Source of the DNA: CAZYAK01 sp964403335
GTDB taxonomy: Bacteria; Patescibacteriota; Gracilibacteria; Peribacterales; Peribacteraceae
Length of the DNA: 64,000 bases
NCBI GenBank assembly: GCA_964403335.1
Contig: CAYOFI010000004.1
Location: 37,197 to 101,196, forward strand
Reading direction: 5' to 3'
Notes under the pieces: generated by a model
The model's database searches: none
Told to the model about the DNA's origin: nothing
What the model saw: the letters and a program-made list of their open reading frames with translations, nothing else
Part shown: one piece after another, positions 41,748-48,769 of the stretch
Position numbering within the stretch: the stretch's first letter is position 1
How the letters are laid out: every line of letters begins with the position of its first letter
Translations under genes and position numbers: made by a program

Positions 41748-42512
41748 CAACATCAGCCAGGTGCCTAGCGTCAATGCAAGAAGAATGCGATAGATGCCGA
41801 AGACGCTGAACGAGTGCCGTGTCACAAATTTCAAGAACCAGCGGATGCTCAGGATCGCGACGAGGAACGCGACGAGGGATCCCAGGGCCAGCATCATCCA
41901 TTCATTTCCCGTGAAGTTCGGGGAGGTTTTCAGGAGGTCGAGACCGGTCGCCGCCATCATCGTGGGGATCGCCAGCAAGAACGAGAACTCCACGATCGTT
42001 TTGCGGTTCACGCCCAGCAGTTCGCCGCCCACGATCGTCGCTGCCGCGCGCGACACCCCCGGCACGATGGCCAGTGACTGGCACACGCCGATCCAAAACG
42101 CCTGCTTCATCGTTACGGGTTTCCCGTCATCCGTTGCCTTGTCTCTTTTTAGATAATCAAACGCGAGGAGCGCGATGCCTCCTAAAAACAGCGCCCACAG
42201 AATCGTCGGAATGCTCTCGAACAAAAATTGCTTGATGAAGTCATGCAGCAGAAAGCCGATGACGGCCGTGGGGACAAAGGCGACGAACACGCGCAGCAGG
42301 AGTTGCCGGTCGATCAAGAGCTTTCGTCCATATAACGCCACGACCGCGAGAATCGCGCCCAGCTGGATGGCAACCTGGAAGGTTTTGAGAAACTCCGTCT
42401 CCGCCAGTCCCATCGCGCGTGCGGCGAGAATGAGGTGGGCGGTGGAGGAGATCGGGAGGAATTCGGTCAGGCCTTCGATCACTCCCAACAATATGGCATG
42501 GAGCATGTTCAT
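41745..42512 (-). CDS. uppP: Undecaprenyl-diphosphatase UppP (BacA)
   Basis: A 255-residue membrane enzyme that dephosphorylates undecaprenyl pyrophosphate to recycle the lipid carrier for peptidoglycan and other wall polymers; it also confers bacitracin tolerance. Active-site region 1 is EGLTEFLPISSTAHL (about 13-27) and region 2 PGVSRAAATIVGGELLG (about 162-178). Eight or so helices. The start at 42512 (MNMLHAILLGVIEGL) lies 11 nt from a TATACT -10 box at 42524-42529. Confidence 0.95.
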   Translation of the reverse strand: MNMLHAILLGVIEGLTEFLPISSTAHLILAARAMGLAETEFLKTFQVAIQLGAILAVVALYGRKLLIDRQLLLRVFVAFVPTAVIGFLLHDFIKQFLFESIPTILWALFLGGIALLAFDYLKRDKATDDGKPVTMKQAFWIGVCQSLAIVPGVSRAAATIVGGELLGVNRKTIVEFSFLLAIPTMMAATGLDLLKTSPNFTGNEWMMLALGSLVAFLVAILSIRWFLKFVTRHSFSVFGIYRILLALTLGTWLML

Positions 42513-42523
42513 AAGCAGGGGGC

Positions 42524-42529
42524 AGTATA
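42524..42529 (-). promoter_or_regulatory. -10 box of uppP
   Basis: TATACT on the minus strand, 11 nt before the ATG, implying a leader of only a few bases. Confidence 0.5.
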
Positions 42530-42540
42530 CGTGCAAGACG

Positions 42541-42627
42541 GGAAATCGAGGAAATCAAGGAAATCGAAGAAATCGAGGAGAAAAATATTCCTCGATTTCT
42601 TCGACGTCTTCGATTTCTTCGACGTCC
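42541..42627. repeat. GAAATCGAGGA-word intergenic palindrome, copy 1
   Basis: Left arm 42541-42580 iterates GGAAATCGAGGAAATCAAGG; right arm 42590-42627 iterates CCTCGATTTCTTCGACGTC. It covers the gap between doxX and uppP. Copy 2 is at 46183-46270. Confidence 0.8.
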
Positions 42628-43032
42628 TTATTTCTTTCCCATCATCGCGTCCAGAGCCATCTTGCCGCCGCCCATGAAGAGGAGAGCGACGCAGCCGGCG
42701 AGGATTACGAGGTCGAACTCCCAGCCCGCTCCGCCTTTGCCGACGAAGGTGCCGAAGGCGTCCAGCGCGGCTTGGCCGAAGCCGGTCATCTTCATGTAGA
42801 TGGCGCCGAGCATGATGATGCCGAGGCCCAGCGCGGCCCACTGCGTGAGAAGGCCGAGGATCATGGCCAGTCCGCCCAGCGGTTCGGCGATGGCGACGAC
42901 GGTCATGTACCACGGAGCCTGGGGATTGAGAGGCCACTTGGCGAGGCCGTGATAGAGAAAGACGGCGCCGATGGCCAGACGGAGAGCGAGGAGCCCCCAG
43001 TCGGAGTGGCGCTTGAGCGAAACGAGAGTCAT
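42628..43032 (-). CDS. DoxX-family membrane protein
   Basis: A 134-residue four-helix membrane protein of the DoxX family, whose members act in thiol-related redox or electron transfer processes; precise function is unknown. Core features: LALRLAIGAVFLYHGLAKWP (about 15-34), AIAEPLGGLAMILGLLTQWA (about 52-71), GLGIIMLGAIYMKMTGFG. The start at 43032 (MTLVSLKRHSDWG) is preferred to longer frames that lack family similarity; TATACT lies about 26 nt upstream. Confidence 0.88.
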   Translation of the reverse strand: MTLVSLKRHSDWGLLALRLAIGAVFLYHGLAKWPLNPQAPWYMTVVAIAEPLGGLAMILGLLTQWAALGLGIIMLGAIYMKMTGFGQAALDAFGTFVGKGGAGWEFDLVILAGCVALLFMGGGKMALDAMMGKK

Positions 43033-43081
43033 GCGAAAAAGGGGAAGAATTGTTCTGCAGTATACCCAGAGCCAACTATTC

Positions 43082-44125
43082 TTAGACGCACTCTTGCAAC
43101 AAACGCAACACGGCTGCTTCACCCGCTTTCAGGCCGCTGCGTCGGTGACGCACCCCGTGCAATTTGTGTTGCAGAGATTTGTTGGAGTAGCAGTCCAGGA
43201 TGAAGGGATGCACGTAGCTCTTGCGGCAGACGGCGGGCGTATTGCCCAGCTTGGCCGAGACGTCCGTGATGGCGCGGACGATGTTGCGCGTGATCTCTTT
43301 ATTGGAGGCAGTCGGCGGAAATTGCGCCAGGAGCAACGCGGCGTGGACCGTGCCGGCCCATGTGCGGAAATCCTTCGCCGTGATTTCCGTGCCGGCGATC
43401 TCGCGCAGATACGCGTTCACGTCCTCCGCGCGCACGTCGCGGATATCGCCTTTGTCGTCGATGTATTCCAATAAATCCTCCCCCGGCAGATCCCGGCAGG
43501 AGCGCAGCACGCGCGCCAAGATTTTGTCTTGGATGGAGATGTCATGGTCCTTGCCGGACTTTCCGCGGAAGCAGAACCGCACGGTGGCGGCGGAGATGTG
43601 CGCGTGGGAATTGCGCATCGTCGTCAGGCCGAACGAATCGTTTTCCTCGGCATACTCGTCGTTGCCGATGCGAATAAGCGTTTCTTCCAGCAGGCGCACG
43701 GCGAGTGCCAAGACTTTTTGGCGGTCGAGAGCCGGGCGGCGCAGGTCTCGGCGCACGCGGCGGCGGATGCGCGGGAGAACTTCGCCGAACGGTACCATCT
43801 TGTGGTACTTGGTTTGATCGCGCGTCTTTCTCCATTGCGCGTGGTAGCGGTACTGCAGGCGTCCGCGTTTGTCGCGGCCCGTCGCTTGCAAGTGACCTTT
43901 GGGGTCCGTGCAAATCCAGACATCCGTCCACGCCGGCGGCAGGACCAGAGACCGGATGCGCTTCAGTGTCGCGGCGTCGCGCACGCGTTTGCCGTGTTGA
44001 TCGCGGTAATAGACGTGTTTCAAAAACCGCACGCGCTTGATGCCCGGCGCGTGGGGGTCGCAATAGTGCAATCCCGCCTGGCGGGCGGAGAGTTCGGGTG
44101 TGGTGCGGATGGGTTTGGTGTGCAT
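43082..44125 (-). CDS. DNA topoisomerase IB (poxvirus-like)
   Basis: A 347-residue type IB topoisomerase that relaxes supercoils through a 3'-phosphotyrosine intermediate. N-terminal domain: GIKRVRFLKHVYYRDQHGKR and LPPAWTDVWICTDPKGHLQA; catalytic residues: Arg in GRDKRGRLQYRYH, Lys in FRGKSGKDH, Arg/His in the ASNKEITRN-preceding helix region, and the nucleophile Tyr in CRKSYVHPFI (about 308). Length is typical of bacterial enzymes. A TATACT box lies 16 nt before the ATG. Confidence 0.94.
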   Translation of the reverse strand: MHTKPIRTTPELSARQAGLHYCDPHAPGIKRVRFLKHVYYRDQHGKRVRDAATLKRIRSLVLPPAWTDVWICTDPKGHLQATGRDKRGRLQYRYHAQWRKTRDQTKYHKMVPFGEVLPRIRRRVRRDLRRPALDRQKVLALAVRLLEETLIRIGNDEYAEENDSFGLTTMRNSHAHISAATVRFCFRGKSGKDHDISIQDKILARVLRSCRDLPGEDLLEYIDDKGDIRDVRAEDVNAYLREIAGTEITAKDFRTWAGTVHAALLLAQFPPTASNKEITRNIVRAITDVSAKLGNTPAVCRKSYVHPFILDCYSNKSLQHKLHGVRHRRSGLKAGEAAVLRLLQECV

Positions 44126-44160
44126 GGCAAAACTTCGGGACAGTATAACAGAAAATGTCC

Positions 44161-44214
44161 GTATTGGCCAATACGCGCCCGTAGGGGCGTGCGAATCGCA
44201 CGCCCCTACGGGCG
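44161..44214. repeat. Adjacent perfect palindromes upstream of topoisomerase IB
   Basis: GTATTGGCCAATAC (44161-44174) is a perfect 14-bp palindrome in the -35 zone of the topoisomerase promoter. Next to it CGCCCGTAGGGGCGTGCGA (44176-44194) and its exact complement (44196-44214) make a 19-bp-arm hairpin with a one-base centre, a likely terminator for incoming transcription. Confidence 0.85.
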
Positions 44215-44219
44215 ATGGC

Positions 44220-45479
44220 TTACGACGCTACGGACGGAATGGTCAATGTAAACGTCGTGCCTTTGCCTTCGACCGATACGAAGCCGATGGAGCCCTTGAG
44301 CAGACGGACGAGGAGAGAGACCAGATAGAGGCCCAGCCCCGTGCCTTCGGTATCCGTCGCGGTGATGTTGTCGGCGCGGAAGAATTTGCGGAAGATTTTC
44401 TCCTGCTGGTGTAACGGGATGCCGTGGCCGTTGTCTTCCACTTCGATCGTGACCGTCTCGTGACGCAGCTCGCCGCGCAGAATGATTTTTCCGCCCGGAG
44501 GGGTGTACTTGATGGCGTTGGTGTACAAGTTTTGCAGGATCTCCGTGAGGATGTGCGGGTCGGTGCGGATGGTTAGGTTCGGCGGGCAATCGAGCGACAC
44601 CGTTTGCTGGCGCGACTCGGACATTTCCCGGCAATCCACGCGGATGTCATTGAGCAGTGCGCCCAGTTTGACGTCGCTGACTTCCATGCGGATTTTGCCG
44701 GCCTCGATGCGCGAGATGGCCAGCATCGTATCGATGGTGTGGGCCATGCGCGTGGCGGCCACTTTGCTTTCCGTGATGAGCGCCGCTTCCGGCGCCGTGA
44801 TTTTCCCCGCAAGCGCGCGCCCGAGCCGTCCCAATCCCCACCGGATCATCGTGAGCGGCGTGCGCAATTGGTGCGAGGCCAGCGACATGAATTCGGACTT
44901 GGACGCATCCACCCGGCGTTCTTTGGTGATGTCGCGATAGAGGAGCAGATACCCGCGCGCCGCGTTCTCCGCCAGAATGCGGACACACGTGCGGTGGATG
45001 GTGCGCCCGTCGCGCATGCGGAATTCCCGTTCGCTGTGCAGGTCACTGCCCCGCAAAATCCCGTGCACGGCCCGGACGTACCCGATGGGATCATCCGTTT
45101 CCTGCGCCACGCGCGTGAAGTACGCGTCGCTCTTCAGGCCCAGCAGGTCCTGCGGCGTGCAATGCAGGTCCAACAGATCGCAGCACTTTTGGTTGGCGTG
45201 AATGATGATGCCGTGTTCGTCGATGACTGCGGCTCCCAACGGCAAACTGTCGATCGTGGCTTCCAGGCGCCTGAAGTTGGCTTGATGGTGTTCTTCGGCC
45301 AGTTTCCGTTCCAGGATTTTTTGTTCCAGCGCGGTGTTCATCCGTTGCAGTTCATCAGTGCGGTCTTCCAGCACGTGAATGTTGCCGTGTCCGCAGCGCG
45401 GCAAACGGGAGAACAGAATGGCGATGGCGACGAAGCCCAGGCCGATAAGGATATCCGCGATGGCGTGGAACGACGGCAC
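44220..45479 (-). CDS. PAS-domain sensor histidine kinase (orphan)
   Basis: A 419-residue kinase. One N-terminal membrane helix (ADILIGLGFVAIAILFSRL, about 8-26), a coiled coil to about 70, a PAS domain (about 72-190, ATIDSLPLGAAVIDEHG), HisKA with phospho-acceptor His 203 (MSLASHQLRTPL), and HATPase_c with N box LYTNAIKYTPPGGK, G1 EDNGHGIP and G2 GTGLGLYLVSL. There is no response regulator nearby. With so short a membrane part, the signal is probably sensed in the cytoplasm through PAS. The start is a GTG at 45479. Confidence 0.93.
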   Translation of the reverse strand: MPSFHAIADILIGLGFVAIAILFSRLPRCGHGNIHVLEDRTDELQRMNTALEQKILERKLAEEHHQANFRRLEATIDSLPLGAAVIDEHGIIIHANQKCCDLLDLHCTPQDLLGLKSDAYFTRVAQETDDPIGYVRAVHGILRGSDLHSEREFRMRDGRTIHRTCVRILAENAARGYLLLYRDITKERRVDASKSEFMSLASHQLRTPLTMIRWGLGRLGRALAGKITAPEAALITESKVAATRMAHTIDTMLAISRIEAGKIRMEVSDVKLGALLNDIRVDCREMSESRQQTVSLDCPPNLTIRTDPHILTEILQNLYTNAIKYTPPGGKIILRGELRHETVTIEVEDNGHGIPLHQQEKIFRKFFRADNITATDTEGTGLGLYLVSLLVRLLKGSIGFVSVEGKGTTFTLTIPSVAS

Positions 45480-45537
45480 AGAGGGGGACGGTACACAACA
45501 ATACGGATTCCATTCCAGTGAATCGCGGCAAAGGGTC

Positions 45538-45882
45538 TTACGCCTTATCGATCATATCGCGCGCGGCTGAGCCCGCGTCCGCCGCCGCCGCCTGGAGGGT
45601 TTCTTCCGTCTGCGACACGGCTTGTTTGGCGCGCTTCTTTCCTTTTTTCACCAACTCACGCTCGCTGCGTTCTGCATGCAGAAAATCGCGCAGATGATGG
45701 CCGAAGCGTTTGCTGTCTTTCTGCACGTGGTCGCCCAAGGTCTGCAGGGCCTCGCCCGCGGACTGGGATTTGGACAGCTCTTTGCGGAGCCGCGGATGGC
45801 GTGCCATATACAGCGCAAGCGCGCCGCTGACGGCGCCGAACAGGCCCGCGGCATATAGTTGGGATTTGGTGGGTCGCTTCAT
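45538..45882 (-). CDS. Small membrane-anchored helical protein (YtxH-like)
   Basis: A 114-residue protein with one weak N-terminal membrane helix (LYAAGLFGAVSGALALYMAR, about 9-28) and a long charged helix rich in Lys, Glu and Ala to the C-terminus (KKGKKRAKQAVSQTEETLQA). General build resembles YtxH/gas-vesicle-associated stress proteins, but no specific family is assigned. It follows the 51-residue KGG-motif protein by 70 bp, fitting a small stress unit. Confidence 0.6.
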   Translation of the reverse strand: MKRPTKSQLYAAGLFGAVSGALALYMARHPRLRKELSKSQSAGEALQTLGDHVQKDSKRFGHHLRDFLHAERSERELVKKGKKRAKQAVSQTEETLQAAAADAGSAARDMIDKA

Positions 45883-45952
45883 GGGGTAGGGGGGAAGACG
45901 GCATGGATGACGTGCATGTGCACACCGTCTTACGTCGACAATATGCCGTACA

Positions 45953-46108
45953 TCATGCGGAACGTTTCCGGCCGCGCGCCATGCCGCCCTTGCGGCCGAT
46001 GCGACTGAAGAATTCGCGGCCGTGGATGGCGGCAGTCGCCCGTCCGCCTTTCATGCCCGCCTTGCTGCGTCCGGTGCGTCCTTTGTGCTGCTCCGTGTCG
46101 GGTGCCAT
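45953..46108 (-). CDS. KGG-motif stress protein (YciG-like), 51 residues
   Basis: A short basic protein that reads MAPDTEQHKGRTGRSKAGMK in its first 20 residues and then contains two KGG-type motifs: GMKGGRATAAIHG and FFSRIGRKGGMARG, the second with the EFF-x3-GRKGG form typical of YciG-like general stress proteins. It ends GRKRSA. The codon choice and motif conservation support it in spite of its length. The gene lies just upstream of a membrane-anchored helical protein on the same strand. Confidence 0.8.
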   Translation of the reverse strand: MAPDTEQHKGRTGRSKAGMKGGRATAAIHGREFFSRIGRKGGMARGRKRSA

Positions 46109-46182
46109 AGGGAAAAAGGGAAGAGAGTAGAAGAGATATGTGCCGCGACGTTCGCCGAAGAGGGGACTTACAAGTTTTACTA

Positions 46183-46270
46183 AGGAAATCGAGGACTTCG
46201 AAGACTTCGAAGAAATCGAGGAGTACTTCCATTCCTCGATTTCTTCGATTTCCTAGATTTCTTCGATTTC
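46183..46270. repeat. GAAATCGAGGA-word intergenic palindrome, copy 2
   Basis: Left arm 46183-46223 (GGAAATCGAGGACTTCGAAG) and right arm 46232-46270 (CCTCGATTTCTTCGATTTCC) use the same words as 42541-42627 in a different arrangement. It lies between the metalloprotease stop and the KGG gene. Confidence 0.8.
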
Positions 46271-46272
46271 TT

Positions 46273-47166
46273 TCACCACTTGCACACTTCCACCATTTGC
46301 ATCCGATCCGTCTCCGTCAGCTCACTGTTCTCCCCCGTATGCAGCCGGTACATGATCGATTGCGGATCCTCCGTGTGTTGCAGCCCCAGTGCGTGGCCGA
46401 ACTCGTGAAGAAGCAAGCTTTGCAGTTCCGATACATCGTCGAACGCGAACACATCGATTCTCTCCTTGCCGTTTTCCCGTACAAATACCCCCGCCTCGTA
46501 TTCGGCCCCGACACTTTGGCCGATGGTGTTGAAAGTCTCGATGGATTCATTTTGTCGTGCGGCCAGCGTATTCAAGACCGAGACGATGCCGTTGAGCTCG
46601 GTACGCTTTTCTTCCAAGGTCTTCCCTTGCGCTTGCAATTGGGGGATGAACGCATTGATTGATTGAGCCTCTTTCGCAAAAACCGCGGACTCTTCAGGGG
46701 TGAAGCCATCGGCTTCGGCAACCGCAAGGCGCGCCGCAAAATCCTTCTTCCGCCGGTCAAAATCCTCGCCCGCCTTTGCATACGCCGCGGCTTGCGCATC
46801 GAATGTTTTTTTGACGGATTCGTAGCGTGCTTTCACGTCTTGATAGGACTGTTCTCCCTCATCCAACTCGATTCCCAATTCTTTCAGCGCATCGGCTGCT
46901 TTCTGCCGTTCGTCGTAGACGGCGGACACCGGGAAACCCGCGGGATCTTCCCGGAAGAGCTCACGCCCGCCGGATGCATTCCATTGCGCGGCCGCATCGG
47001 TCATCGCCTGATGAAACGCCGCATCGCTGATGTGAAAACGCGGATCCAGGGTACCCGCGTGGTACAACACCGGCCGGTTGCAGGGCAGCAGGTACCGGTA
47101 GGCCGTCACTCCCGCGTAGCCCAGGAGACCGAGAGCCAGGAGCCATGCGAAGAGACGTTGCATCAT
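46273..47166 (-). CDS. Matrixin-like zinc metalloprotease, membrane-anchored
   Basis: A 297-residue metzincin. A single N-terminal anchor (FAWLLALGLLGYAGVTAYRY, about 5-24), a matrixin-type N-terminal stretch (FHISDAAFHQAMTDAAAQWN), a long coiled coil (about 85-200, KALKELGIELDEGEQSYQDV onward) inserted before the active site, then LLLHEFGHALGLQHTEDPQS (HExxHxxGxxH, about 258-268) and the Met-turn SIMYR. The coiled coil between the substrate strand and the zinc site is unusual. It is expected to act outside the membrane. TATAAT is 8 nt before the ATG. Confidence 0.88.
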   Translation of the reverse strand: MMQRLFAWLLALGLLGYAGVTAYRYLLPCNRPVLYHAGTLDPRFHISDAAFHQAMTDAAAQWNASGGRELFREDPAGFPVSAVYDERQKAADALKELGIELDEGEQSYQDVKARYESVKKTFDAQAAAYAKAGEDFDRRKKDFAARLAVAEADGFTPEESAVFAKEAQSINAFIPQLQAQGKTLEEKRTELNGIVSVLNTLAARQNESIETFNTIGQSVGAEYEAGVFVRENGKERIDVFAFDDVSELQSLLLHEFGHALGLQHTEDPQSIMYRLHTGENSELTETDRMQMVEVCKW

Positions 47167-47174
47167 GAGGCCGT

Positions 47175-47180
47175 ATTATA
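47175..47180 (-). promoter_or_regulatory. -10 box of the matrixin gene
   Basis: A consensus TATAAT on the minus strand ending 8 nt before the ATG at 47166. Confidence 0.55.
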
Positions 47181-47202
47181 TCGCATTCCAACTGCCCTCA
47201 CC

Positions 47203-47258
47203 CCCGCCTCTCCCCTGCCTGCCCTGAGCTCAGTCGAATGGGCGGGGGAGAGGCGTAG
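47203..47258. repeat. GCCTCTCCCC palindrome between pilin and protease genes
   Basis: Arms GCCTCTCCCC (47206-47215) and GGGGAGAGGC (47245-47254), flanking TGAGCTCAGTCGAATGGG. It lies after the SGNG pilin stop and just upstream of the protease promoter. Confidence 0.75.
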
Positions 47259-47272
47259 AGGAAAATTGTTTT

Positions 47273-48673
47273 TCATTGAATGTTAAACGACCCGTTCCCG
47301 CTCAGCGTCAAATTCTTCCCGACGATCAGCGACCCAAGAACGTTCCCCGCACCGTTGCCGCTGATGGTGATGGTCGCGTTCGGCGCGTACACGGCTCCGC
47401 GGATGCTCATGCTGCCGTTGCCGGACAGACTCATGGCGGTGGTGAGCGTGGGGTCTTGGAAGAGCATGACGCCTGCGTAGGCGCCGCCGCTTTGCGGACG
47501 CAAGGACATCGCGCCGTTGCCGCTGAGAGAAATGGCTCCGTTGGTGGTGTAGATCGTCACGCCGCTGCCGGAGATTTGGCCGTTGCCGGACACTGTCAGG
47601 CCGCCGTTGAGATAGTAGAACCCGGGATTGAGCGTGAGGCGGCCGTTGCCGGTGACGGATATGCCTTTGTAGGTGTTGGGAGCCAGCGTGACCGCGGCAT
47701 TGCCGGATACCGTCACTTTAGAAAGCTGCGTGGCGTTGGGCGTGGGCACGGGGAGCGATGCCAGAGGGTCGGACACCGCTGCCGATCCGCCATGTGCGGT
47801 GCCGGAGATGATGCCGTTGCCGCTGACCGAGGTGCCGGGGTTGCCGACGATATAGAAGTGCGAACTGGTCACATGACCGTTCCCGGATACGGTAATTGCG
47901 GTGCTGTTGGAAGAATTCACGTACACGTTTCCGGTGCTGCCCACCGTGATGTTGCCGTTGCCGGATATGTTCATGGAGCCCGCGCCGCTCGTCGCCAGCA
48001 GATAGATGCCTTTGGTGCTGACTGCGGGCGGAGTGGCTCCGCCTCCGCCTGCGGCGGACGATGCCGCTCCCGCCGATGATGCGGCCCCTGCCGAACTTGT
48101 TCCCTGGCCTGCCACGCATGCGCCCTGGTAATCGCCCTGTGCCAAATAGCTGGAGACCAAAGCATCGGACACGTAAATGGTGTCCCACGCGCCACCCGCA
48201 TACTGGTGGCAAATGGCGACCAGATCGGACAGATTCACCGGCGAACCGCCGTTATCCAACTGCAGATCGACTGTCACCTGCGCGCCTTCATTTCCCACCA
48301 ATGTCACCACGCTGCCCGGGGCGTTGGGCGTGCCCGTGATTTTCTCGAACCATACTTCCGACGTTTCCGTGGGTTCCACCGTCACCGGATACGGGAAGCT
48401 TTCGTCAAAGTTCGGATCACGGTTTTCGTACGAATCGCCTTTGAAGAGAACGCCATGCTCGAACGAAAATCCCCACGGCGAATCCTGGTACCCCGATTGG
48501 GCCAACGTGCGGGCGCGGCTCACGCCCTGCGTGACGATGGAACTGGCGTTCGACAGGTCGCTGCGCACTTGGTACTGCCGGTAGAGCGGAATCATGATCA
48601 CGGCGATCGCGGAGAGGATCGCGATGATCAAGAGCGCCTCAATGAGCGTGAACGCGGAGCGGCGGGACAGCAT
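47273..48673 (-). CDS. Type IV prepilin fused to an SGNG-repeat beta-helix
   Basis: A 466-residue protein. The N-terminus MLSRRSAFTLIEALLIIAIL is a short class III prepilin leader (cleavage before Phe, Glu 5 of the mature form) and N-terminal assembly helix. Residues about 30-200 form a pilin-like globular part, then an Ala/Ser/Gly hinge (about 205-235), and the last 230 residues hold about ten spaced units of the form [ILV]-x-[VIL]-[ST]-G-N-[GA], which predict a right-handed beta-helix as in surface-polymer proteins. An adhesive minor pilin is a reasonable guess. The start at 48673 is fixed by the leader peptide. Confidence 0.85.
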   Translation of the reverse strand: MLSRRSAFTLIEALLIIAILSAIAVIMIPLYRQYQVRSDLSNASSIVTQGVSRARTLAQSGYQDSPWGFSFEHGVLFKGDSYENRDPNFDESFPYPVTVEPTETSEVWFEKITGTPNAPGSVVTLVGNEGAQVTVDLQLDNGGSPVNLSDLVAICHQYAGGAWDTIYVSDALVSSYLAQGDYQGACVAGQGTSSAGAASSAGAASSAAGGGGATPPAVSTKGIYLLATSGAGSMNISGNGNITVGSTGNVYVNSSNSTAITVSGNGHVTSSHFYIVGNPGTSVSGNGIISGTAHGGSAAVSDPLASLPVPTPNATQLSKVTVSGNAAVTLAPNTYKGISVTGNGRLTLNPGFYYLNGGLTVSGNGQISGSGVTIYTTNGAISLSGNGAMSLRPQSGGAYAGVMLFQDPTLTTAMSLSGNGSMSIRGAVYAPNATITISGNGAGNVLGSLIVGKNLTLSGNGSFNIQ

Positions 48674-48769
48674 AGTGGCAGGAAGAAAGAGACGGAGGGA
48701 GTGCTTCGCATCGTACTCTGCGGGGATTTCGGGGTGCAATCGACGGAAGAGCGTTGTGGTTGTCCATTC

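Noticed and set aside
41745..41901. Glycosyltransferase start at 41901 giving a 157-bp overlap with uppP
   Set aside because: The extra residues are antiparallel-frame readings of the uppP 3' end with no GT2 similarity; recorded as a limit but not used as the start.
1131..46270. Repeat clusters considered as CRISPR arrays
   Set aside because: Repeats are inverted, short and without regular unique spacers; no cas genes are present.
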